Assembly: GCA_934525735.1 (NCBI GenBank)
Contig: CAKSZM010000068.1
Coordinates: 1 to 9,980 of the forward strand
Length of the DNA stretch: 9,980 nt
DNA from: an uncultured Faecalibacterium sp.
GTDB lineage: Bacteria > Bacillota > Clostridia > Oscillospirales > Ruminococcaceae
Direction: 5' to 3'
Below are positions 1 through 5,034 of this stretch, piece after piece. Under the pieces are notes generated by a model. It was not told where the DNA came from, searched no databases, and saw only the letters and a list, made by a program, of their open reading frames with translations. The first letter of the stretch is position 1; each line of letters starts with the position of its first letter. Position numbers and translations under genes: made by a program.

Positions 1-498
1 GCTCTGCCTTCCACCGGTGTGCACTCCAACGGCTTCTCGCTGGTGCGCAAGATCTTTGACATCGACGGCAACCCCGATGTGCTGCACACCACCCCCGCCG
101 AGCTGGGCGGCAAGAGCCTGGGCGAAGCCCTGCTGGCTCCCACCAAGATCTACGTCAAGCCCGTGCTGAAGGTGCTGGAAGAGGTGGACGTCAAGGGCAT
201 CTCCCACATCACCGGCGGCGGCTTCTACGAGAACATTCCCCGCAGCCTGAAGAAGGGCTGCTGCGCCCGCATCAACAAGGCAGACGTCCGCACCCCGGCG
301 CTGTTCCACCTGATGCAGGAAGTTGGCCGCATCTCCGAGCACGATATGTTCAACACCTTCAACATGGGCGTCGGCATGGTGCTCACCGTGCCTGCCGAGC
401 AGGCCGACAAGGCTCTGGACATCCTGCACGCCAACGGCGAGCCGGAAGCTTACCGTCTGGGCGTCATCGCAGAAGGCGAGGGTGTGGAGCTGTGCTGA
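1..498 (+). CDS. purM: Phosphoribosylformylglycinamidine cyclo-ligase (AIR synthetase), 3' part
   Basis: PurM closes the imidazole ring: FGAM plus ATP gives AIR in the cytoplasm. Only the last 165 codons are in the window, roughly the C-terminal half of a family that is usually about 340-350 residues; the reading frame is open from base 1. Conserved PurM segments are visible: the VHSNGFSLVRK stretch near fragment residues 7-17, HITGGGFYENIPR at about 69-81 (the glycine-rich loop before ENIPR is typical of the family) and FNTFNMGVGMVL at about 117-128. The TGA stop at 496-498 lies inside the first codons of purN, so the two genes overlap by 7 nt and are probably translationally coupled. The start, promoter and ATP-binding N-terminal domain lie outside the window. 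Nothing suggests damage in the visible part. The assignment is firm. Confidence 0.96.
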   Translation, partial: ALPSTGVHSNGFSLVRKIFDIDGNPDVLHTTPAELGGKSLGEALLAPTKIYVKPVLKVLEEVDVKGISHITGGGFYENIPRSLKKGCCARINKADVRTPALFHLMQEVGRISEHDMFNTFNMGVGMVLTVPAEQADKALDILHANGEPEAYRLGVIAEGEGVELC

Positions 499-1088
499 AC
501 ATTGCAGTGTTAGTTTCCGGCGGCGGCACCAACCTGCAGGCCCTGCTGGACAGCGAAGCCCGGGGCGAGAACCCCAATGGCAAGATCACCCTTGTGGTGG
601 CTTCCAAGCCCGGCGTCTATGCGCTGGAACGCGCCGCAAAGGCCGGTGTGGAGAGCTGCGTGGTACGCCGCAGGGACTACGAAAACAGTGAAGACTTTGA
701 CGCAGCATTGCTGAATACGCTGAAAGAACATAACATCGATCTTGTGGTGCTGGCGGGCTTTCTGTCCGTGCTTGGCCCCAGCGTCATTGCAGCCTATCCG
801 CGCCGCATCCTGAACGTGCACCCGGCGCTCATCCCATCTTTTTGCGGGCCGGGCATGTACGGCCTGCGCCCCCACGAAGCGGCCATTGCCCGGGGCTGCA
901 AGGTCACCGGCGCGACGGTCCACTTTGTCAACGAAGAGTGTGACGGCGGCCCCATTCTGCTGCAGAAGGCCGTGGACATCCTGCCCGGCGACACCCCCGA
1001 GGTGCTGCAAAAGCGCGTGATGGAGCAGGCCGAGTGGAAACTGCTGCCCAAGGCAGTTGCCATGATCTGTAACGGTGAAGTGGAGTAA
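492..1088 (+). CDS. purN: Phosphoribosylglycinamide formyltransferase (GAR transformylase)
   Basis: PurN transfers a formyl group from 10-formyltetrahydrofolate to GAR, giving FGAR. The product is 198 residues, normal for the family. The N-terminal nucleotide-binding strand and loop read VLVSGGGTNLQALL (residues 6-19). The catalytic triad known from E. coli PurN (Asn106, His108, Asp144) matches N108 and H110 in LNVHPALIP and D151 in the DGGPI motif. The loop after the catalytic His reads SFCGPGMYGLRPHEAA, a variant I associate with clostridial PurN rather than the E. coli FPGLHTH form. I chose the GTG at 492 because translation from it gives the canonical MLNIAVLVSGGG start; a GAGGG stretch at 478-482 lies 9 nt upstream as a possible ribosome-binding site. 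The start overlaps the purM stop by 7 nt, pointing to coupling. A hairpin-rich repeat begins 3 nt after the stop. Confidence 0.95.
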   Translation: MLNIAVLVSGGGTNLQALLDSEARGENPNGKITLVVASKPGVYALERAAKAGVESCVVRRRDYENSEDFDAALLNTLKEHNIDLVVLAGFLSVLGPSVIAAYPRRILNVHPALIPSFCGPGMYGLRPHEAAIARGCKVTGATVHFVNEECDGGPILLQKAVDILPGDTPEVLQKRVMEQAEWKLLPKAVAMICNGEVE

Positions 1089-1091
1089 AAG

Positions 1092-1221
1092 AACCCTCTC
1101 CGTCACGCCTGCGGCGTGCCACCTCCCCCGAGAGGGGGAGGTTTTACGAAGCGTAAGGGAAAATGCATAAAAGCTCCCCCTTTCGGGGGAGCTGGCGAGC
1201 GAATGCGAGCCTGAGAGGGTT
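1092..1221 (+). repeat. Hairpin-rich intergenic repeat, family A copy 1
   Basis: This 130-bp element fills most of the purN-purO gap and is bounded by a perfect 9-bp terminal inverted repeat, AACCCTCTC at 1092-1100 and GAGAGGGTT at 1213-1221. Inside it lie four hairpins in a row. CACGCC/GGCGTG is at 1104-1109 and 1113-1118. ACCTCCCCC/GGGGGAGGT is at 1121-1129 and 1134-1142 with a GAGA loop. TTACG/CGTAA is at 1144-1148 and 1152-1156. AGCTCCCCC/GGGGGAGCT is at 1172-1180 and 1185-1193 with a TTTC loop. The first half aligns with the element at 8745-8846 between purL and purB. There is no coding potential and no transposase, so it is either a MITE-like or REP-like element or a structured part of the operon mRNA. 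The second hairpin is followed by four T residues and could be a weak terminator. Confidence 0.8.
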
Positions 1222-1239
1222 AAAATAGGAGAAACAACT

Positions 1240-2040
1240 ATGGAAAAAATCAACCTGAACGAATATCTGGCATCCAACGAGTACCCCGGCCGCGGCATTG
1301 CCATTGCAAAGGCTCCGGACGGACGGCAGATGTTCATCGGCTATTTTATCATGGGCCGCAGCGAGAACAGCCGCAACCGCGTGTTCGACCCTGTGCCCGA
1401 GCGCGGCGGCATCTGCACCATCGCAGCCGACCCGGCAAAGCTGGAAGACCCCAGCCTGATCATCTACAACCCGGTGCTGACCCTCGGCAAGACCCACATC
1501 GTGACCAACGGCGACCAGACTGACACCATCTACGACGGTATGAGCCGCGGTAAGAGCTTTGCCGACAGCCTGCGCACCCGCACCTTTGAGCCGGACGAGC
1601 CCAACTACACCCCCCGCATCTCCGCTGTGGTGTACGCCGACGGCAGCTACCAGATGAGCATTCTCAAGTCTGCCGACGGCAACGGCGAGAGCGTGCAGCG
1701 CTATTTCTTCGATTACCCCCAGCCCGTGGCAGGCGAGGGACACTTTATCAGCACCTACAAGCACAACGGCAGCCCCATCCCCAGCTTTGAGGGCGAGCCG
1801 CTGCGCTTTGCCTGCCCGCGCACCATCGGCGACTTTGCACAGGGGTTGTGGAGCAGCCTGAACGCCGACAACAAGGTGAGCCTGTTTGCCCGGGTCATCG
1901 ATCTGGACAGCGGCGAGAGCGGCGACATGATCTTCAACAAATACGACGCCGTGTGCAGCGATCTGGACGACCCTGAAGAGCCGGAGCTGCTGCCCGAAGA
2001 GCTGGAACTGCTCAAAAAGCTTGACGCGGAAGAAGAATAA
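1240..2040 (+). CDS. purO: IMP cyclohydrolase, PurO family (PF07826-like)
   Basis: This enzyme would close the ring of FAICAR to give IMP, the last step of the pathway. The 266-residue protein has the features I recognise from the bacterial PurO-like IMP cyclohydrolase family: an N-terminal NEYPGRGIAIAKAPDG segment (13-28) and YFIMGRSENSRNRVF (35-49), rich in Arg, Ser and Asn and probably lining the active site. The family was defined in archaea and has an Ntn-hydrolase-like fold, unrelated to the MGS-like cyclohydrolase domain of ordinary PurH. The last 26 residues (241-266) are strongly acidic, with 13 Asp or Glu. The ATG at 1240 follows AGGAG at 1227-1231 with 8 nt spacing. The gene sits 35 bp before a purH that lacks its own cyclohydrolase domain, which strongly supports the role. 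Family assignment is from memory; the symbol purO is borrowed from the archaeal protein. Confidence 0.85.
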   Translation: MEKINLNEYLASNEYPGRGIAIAKAPDGRQMFIGYFIMGRSENSRNRVFDPVPERGGICTIAADPAKLEDPSLIIYNPVLTLGKTHIVTNGDQTDTIYDGMSRGKSFADSLRTRTFEPDEPNYTPRISAVVYADGSYQMSILKSADGNGESVQRYFFDYPQPVAGEGHFISTYKHNGSPIPSFEGEPLRFACPRTIGDFAQGLWSSLNADNKVSLFARVIDLDSGESGDMIFNKYDAVCSDLDDPEEPELLPEELELLKKLDAEEE

Positions 2041-2075
2041 GAGTACACCATAGAGGAACTAAGGAGGATGCACCA

Positions 2076-3257
2076 ATGAACGAACTCGCATTGAAGTACG
2101 GCTGCAACCCCAACCAGAAGCCCAGCCGCATTTATATGGAAGATGGTTCCGACCTGCCGGTCACCGTGCTGAACGGCAAGCCCGGCTACATCAATTTTCT
2201 GGATGCGCTCAACTCCATCCAGCTGGTCAAGGAGCTGAAAGCTGCCTGCGGCCTGCCCGCAGCGGCTTCCTTCAAGCACGTTTCCCCGGCGGGCGCGGCT
2301 CTGGGTCTGCCCCTGACCGATGTGGAGCGTAAGATGTACCACATTGCCCCGGATTTTGAGCTGTCCCCGCTGGCCTGCGCCTACGCCCGCGCCCGCGGTG
2401 CCGACCGCATGTCCTCCTTCGGCGACTGGATCGCCCTGTCCGACATCTGCGATGTGTCCACCGCAAAGCTCATCCAGCACGAAGTGTCTGACGGCATCAT
2501 CGCCCCGGGCTACGAGCCGGAAGCGCTGAAGATCCTTGCCAGCAAGAAGAAGGGCAACTACAACGTGGTGGCCATCGACCCGGCCTATAAGCCCAACCCC
2601 ATCGAGCACAAGCAGGTGTACGGCATCACCTTCGAGCAGGGCCGCAACGAACTGGTCATCAACGCCGATACCATGCTGAACAACTGGGTCACCGAGAACA
2701 AGACCGTGACCGAGGAGCAGAAGCGGGATCTTGTCATTGCCCTCATCACCCTCAAGTACACCCAGTCCAACAGTGTGTGCTACACCATGGGCGGCCAGAC
2801 CATCGGCGTGGGCGCCGGCCAGCAGAGCCGCATCCACTGCACCCGTCTGGCAGGCCAGAAGGCCGACAACTGGCAGCTGCGCCACATGGACAAGGTGCTG
2901 AACCTGCCCTTCCGCGATGACATCGCAAAGCCCAACCGGGATAACGCCATCGACGTTTACATCGGCGACACCCCGGAGGACGTCATCGGCGATGACGTGT
3001 GGGCCGAGACCTTCACCGAACAGCCCGCACCCCTGACCGCTGAGGAAAAGAAGGAGTACCTGAGCCATGTCACCGGCGTGTGCCTGGGTTCGGACGCATT
3101 CTTCCCCTTCGGCGACAACATCGAGCGCGCCCGCCGCTCCGGCGTCACCGCCATCGTGCAGCCCGGCGGCTCCATCCGTGACCAGCAGGTCATCGACACC
3201 TGCAACAAGTACGGCATCGCCATGGCCTTCTGCGGCCTGCGGCTGTTCCATCACTGA
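2076..3257 (+). CDS. purH: AICAR formyltransferase, stand-alone (no IMP cyclohydrolase domain)
   Basis: The enzyme formylates AICAR to FAICAR with 10-formyltetrahydrofolate. The 393-residue protein corresponds to only the C-terminal transformylase domain of bifunctional PurH/ATIC; the MGS-like IMP cyclohydrolase domain (about 200 residues) is absent. The catalytic Lys-His pair is at K67-H68 in ASFKHVSPAG, matching K266-H267 of human ATIC, an offset of 199 that equals the missing domain. N232 in YTQSNSVCY fits human N431 at the same offset. Other conserved blocks are AYARARGADRMSSFGD (102-117), SDGIIAPGYE (138-147), GAGQQSRIHCTRLAG (246-260) and SDAFFPF (339-345), and the chain ends in LRLFHH as in animals. 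The start at 2076 has AAGGAGG at 2061-2067, 8 nt upstream. An ATG at 2068 would encode only three codons and directly abuts the ribosome-binding site, so I rejected it. The upstream purO gene supplies the missing activity. Confidence 0.95.
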   Translation: MNELALKYGCNPNQKPSRIYMEDGSDLPVTVLNGKPGYINFLDALNSIQLVKELKAACGLPAAASFKHVSPAGAALGLPLTDVERKMYHIAPDFELSPLACAYARARGADRMSSFGDWIALSDICDVSTAKLIQHEVSDGIIAPGYEPEALKILASKKKGNYNVVAIDPAYKPNPIEHKQVYGITFEQGRNELVINADTMLNNWVTENKTVTEEQKRDLVIALITLKYTQSNSVCYTMGGQTIGVGAGQQSRIHCTRLAGQKADNWQLRHMDKVLNLPFRDDIAKPNRDNAIDVYIGDTPEDVIGDDVWAETFTEQPAPLTAEEKKEYLSHVTGVCLGSDAFFPFGDNIERARRSGVTAIVQPGGSIRDQQVIDTCNKYGIAMAFCGLRLFHH

Positions 3258-3262
3258 TAGTA

Positions 3263-3382
3263 CGGCACAGCGGAAGCTTCCTCCTCGGACACGAATCGGG
3301 CCATTCCATCGCCCGCCCTGCGGCCTGCGGCGGCAGGGTCCCACCCCAGCGGACGGTCCTCGGAGAAACTTCCGCCGTGCCG
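3263..3382 (+). repeat. Long-hairpin intergenic repeat, family B copy 1
   Basis: This element of about 120 bp fills the purH-purD gap. Its ends form a long imperfect inverted repeat: the left arm 3263-3290 (starts CGGCAC, then GCGGAAG) pairs with the right arm 3356-3382 (ends CTTCCGCCGTGCCG). A smaller hairpin, CCCTGC at 3316-3321 with GCAGGG at 3333-3338, sits in the middle. Three blocks recur in the purD-purL gap: 3275-3295 matches 4730-4750 at 20 of 21 bases; 3299-3319 is identical to 4869-4889; and 3333-3374 is identical to 4905-4946 over 42 bases. No gene is visible inside. The right arm runs to 22 nt before the purD start and overlaps an in-frame GTG upstream extension of purD, which is probably not translated. 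It could be a MITE-like element or a functional mRNA structure. Confidence 0.82.
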
Positions 3383-3389
3383 ATGCATA

Positions 3390-3398
3390 GAGAAGGTG
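3390..3398 (+). promoter_or_regulatory. Ribosome-binding site deciding the purD start
   Basis: GAGAAGGTG, with AGAAGG at 3391-3396, lies 7 nt before the ATG at 3404. The purD frame stays open upstream through an ATG at 3383 and a GTG at 3377, but those codons lie in the family B repeat and have no ribosome-binding site at a proper distance. Starting at 3404 gives the family-typical MKKKILVVGGGGREH N-terminus. Confidence 0.8.
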
Positions 3399-3403
3399 CA
3401 ATT

Positions 3404-4708
3404 ATGAAGAAAAAAATTCTGGTTGTCGGCGGCGGCGGCCGCGAGCACGCCATCATCAAGGCACTGAAGAAAAGCCCCGACTGCGGCGAAGTGTGGTGCG
3501 CACCCGGCAACGGCGGCATCAGTTACGACGCAAAGTGCAAGAACATCAAGGCCACCGATGTGGACACCATGGTGGGTTTTGCCGTCGAGGAAAAGTTCGA
3601 TTATGTAGTCGTTGCACAGGATGACCCGCTGGCGCTGGGCATGGTGGACGAGCTGGCAAAGGCCGGCATCCCCGCCTTCGGCCCGGACAAGGCCGCAGCC
3701 CGCATCGAGGCTTCCAAGGTCTTTTCCAAGGATCTGATGAAGAAATACGGCATCCCCACAGCAAAGTATGAGACCTTCGACGACCCGGCAAAGGTCATGG
3801 AGTACATCAAAGCCGAGGGCAAATACCCGGTGGTCATCAAGGCCGACGGTCTGGCGCTGGGCAAGGGCGTGCTCATCTGCGAAAACGAGCAGCAGGCCGC
3901 CGACGGCGTCAAGGAGATCATGCTGGACAAGAAGTTCGGCGCATCCGGCAACCATGTGGTGGTGGAAGAGTTCCTCACCGGGCCGGAGGTCAGCGTGCTG
4001 AGCTTTACCGACGGCAAGGTGGTCAAGCCCATGGTGTCCTCCATGGATCACAAGCGCGCCAACGACCACGACACCGGCCTGAACACCGGCGGCATGGGCA
4101 CCATCGCCCCGAACCCCTACTACACGCCGGAAATCGCCGCCGAGTGCATGGAAAAGATCTTCCTGCCCACCATCCATGCCATGAACGCCGAGGGCTGCCC
4201 TTTCAAGGGCTGCCTGTACTTCGGCCTGATGCTCACCCCGGACGGCCCCAAGGTCATCGAGTACAACTGCCGTTTCGGCGACCCCGAGACGCAGGTGGTG
4301 CTGCCCCTGCTGGAAGGTGACCTTTTGCACATCATGGAGGCCTGCACGGGCGGCACGCTGGCCGACGAGGACGTGAAGTTCTCGGACGGTGCCGCAGCCT
4401 GTGTCATTCTGGCTTCCGGCGGCTACCCGGTGGCCTACGAGAAGGGCAAGCCCATCTCCGGCCTTGTGGACGGCCAGCTGCCCGATGAAGAAAACGTGAC
4501 GGTCTACCACTCCGGCACGGCGCTGACCGAGGACGGCACGCTCGTGACCAACGGCGGCCGTGTGCTGGGCGTGACCGCCACCGGCCCGCGCCTGACCAAT
4601 GCCCTGAGCCACGCTTACGAAGCGGCCGAGAAGATCAGCTTTGAAAAGCTGCACAAGCGCAGCGACATCGGCCTGCGTGCCCTGAAGGCGCTGGCAGAAA
4701 AGCAGTAA
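3404..4708 (+). CDS. purD: Phosphoribosylamine-glycine ligase (GAR synthetase)
   Basis: PurD joins glycine to 5-phosphoribosylamine with ATP to give GAR, the second step of the pathway. The 434-residue protein is close to the E. coli length (about 429). It opens with ILVVGGGGREHAI (residues 5-17), the N-domain glycine loop. The ATP-grasp core shows VVIKADGLALGKGV (143-156), then VVVEEFLTGPEVSVLSF (185-201). DHKRANDHDTGLNTGGMGTIAPNPY (215-239) is the usual substrate and nucleotide loop. EYNCRFGDPETQVVLP (286-301) contains the PurD signature RFGDPE and metal or nucleotide ligands. The C-terminal part (from about 330) is the normal PurD C domain with SGGYP at 338-342. The start at 3404 is set by a ribosome-binding site 7 nt upstream. 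Flanking gaps on both sides carry family B repeats. No truncation or missing key motif is visible. Confidence 0.96.
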   Translation: MKKKILVVGGGGREHAIIKALKKSPDCGEVWCAPGNGGISYDAKCKNIKATDVDTMVGFAVEEKFDYVVVAQDDPLALGMVDELAKAGIPAFGPDKAAARIEASKVFSKDLMKKYGIPTAKYETFDDPAKVMEYIKAEGKYPVVIKADGLALGKGVLICENEQQAADGVKEIMLDKKFGASGNHVVVEEFLTGPEVSVLSFTDGKVVKPMVSSMDHKRANDHDTGLNTGGMGTIAPNPYYTPEIAAECMEKIFLPTIHAMNAEGCPFKGCLYFGLMLTPDGPKVIEYNCRFGDPETQVVLPLLEGDLLHIMEACTGGTLADEDVKFSDGAAACVILASGGYPVAYEKGKPISGLVDGQLPDEENVTVYHSGTALTEDGTLVTNGGRVLGVTATGPRLTNALSHAYEAAEKISFEKLHKRSDIGLRALKALAEKQ

Positions 4709-4710
4709 CG

Positions 4711-4958
4711 CAGCCGCCTGTGTGTCGGCAGCTTTCTCCTCGGACACGAAATACGGGTTGCGGCTCCCAGCGTATGCGGCGGCTCTTGAGCGAGCCTTGC
4801 ATTCTGCTGGCCGCTGCCCCAGCATCGGCTCCCTGTTTCCGCCGCTGGCGGCGGTCGCCTCAGCTGCAGGCCATTCCATCGCCCGCCCTACTGCCCTGCG
4901 GGCAGCAGGGTCCCACCCCAGCGGACGGTCCTCGGAGAAACTTCCGACCCGCAGGCTG
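4711..4958 (+). repeat. Long-hairpin intergenic repeat, family B copy 2, with internal insert
   Basis: The 326-bp purD-purL gap holds no gene; most of it is this element. The core (4726-4946) starts and ends with the same blocks as the copy before purD: 4730-4750, 4869-4889 and a 42-base identical block at 4905-4946. The ends are inverted (TTTCTCC on the left, GGAGAAA on the right), and the flanks extend the pairing with CAGCC at 4711-4715 and GGCTG at 4954-4958. The central hairpin here is CTGCCC/GGGCAG at 4891-4896 and 4900-4905: a different sequence but in the same place as the hairpin of copy 1. Between the left and right blocks there are about 118 bp (4751-4868) that copy 1 lacks. The purL frame is open throughout the element, but without a start context, so I do not call it coding. 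Confidence 0.8.
4751..4868 (+). other. Insert within the family B repeat, with its own hairpins
   Basis: These bases have only three counterparts (3296-3298) in the shorter family B copy upstream of purD. The segment contains GGCTC/GAGCC at 4781-4785 and 4792-4796, and a very tight GC hairpin CCGCCGC-TG-GCGGCGG at 4839-4854. I see no target-site duplication or transposase. It may be a nested element, or it may be the full-length form from which the short copy was derived by deletion. Confidence 0.5.
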
Positions 4959-4986
4959 GAAAAGTTGCTGTTTGCAATCAGCAGAA

Positions 4987-5010
4987 AGGCTTCCCCCTTG
5001 GGGGAAGGCT
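4987..5010 (+). repeat. C5/G5 hairpin just upstream of purL
   Basis: AGGCTTCCCCC at 4987-4997 pairs with GGGGGAAGGCT at 5000-5010, an 11-bp stem with one mismatch and a two-base TT loop. It resembles the C5/G5 hairpin at 1172-1193 in the purN-purO gap, so it may be a solitary module of family A. It ends 9 nt before the purL ribosome-binding site and has no T-run after it, so a role as a terminator is unlikely. It could affect mRNA stability or access of ribosomes to purL. Confidence 0.6.
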
Positions 5011-5019
5011 ATCAATCAT

Positions 5020-5028
5020 AAGGGGGAA
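5020..5028 (+). promoter_or_regulatory. Ribosome-binding site deciding the purL start
   Basis: AAGGGGGAA, a variant of AAGGAGG, lies 8 nt (counted from 5026) before the ATG at 5035. The purL frame is open far upstream to 4720, but that part is repeat sequence with a low-complexity, Arg/Pro/Ser-rich translation unlike any PurL. Starting at 5035 gives MVYRIYVEKKPGFD, the normal N-terminus of this PurL type. Confidence 0.8.
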
Positions 5029-5034
5029 CTACCC

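Noticed and set aside
2068..2079. ATG-led three-codon frame overlapping the purH start
   Set aside because: The ATG directly abuts the Shine-Dalgarno sequence, too close for initiation; the purH ATG at 2076 has the correct 8-nt spacing.
1755..3401. Minus-strand open frame of about 550 codons opposite purH and the end of the cyclohydrolase gene
   Set aside because: Antisense shadow crossing two + strand genes, with a Ser-rich run that simply mirrors the acidic tail codons of the cyclohydrolase.
3258..3403. Riboswitch (purine or ZTP type) in an intergenic gap
   Set aside because: I looked for conserved riboswitch core sequences in all four long gaps and recognised none; the structure is better explained by the repeated hairpin elements.
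3251..4879. Minus-strand open frame of about 540 codons opposite purD
   Set aside because: Antisense shadow of purD that also runs through both repeat-filled gaps; low-complexity composition and no family motif.
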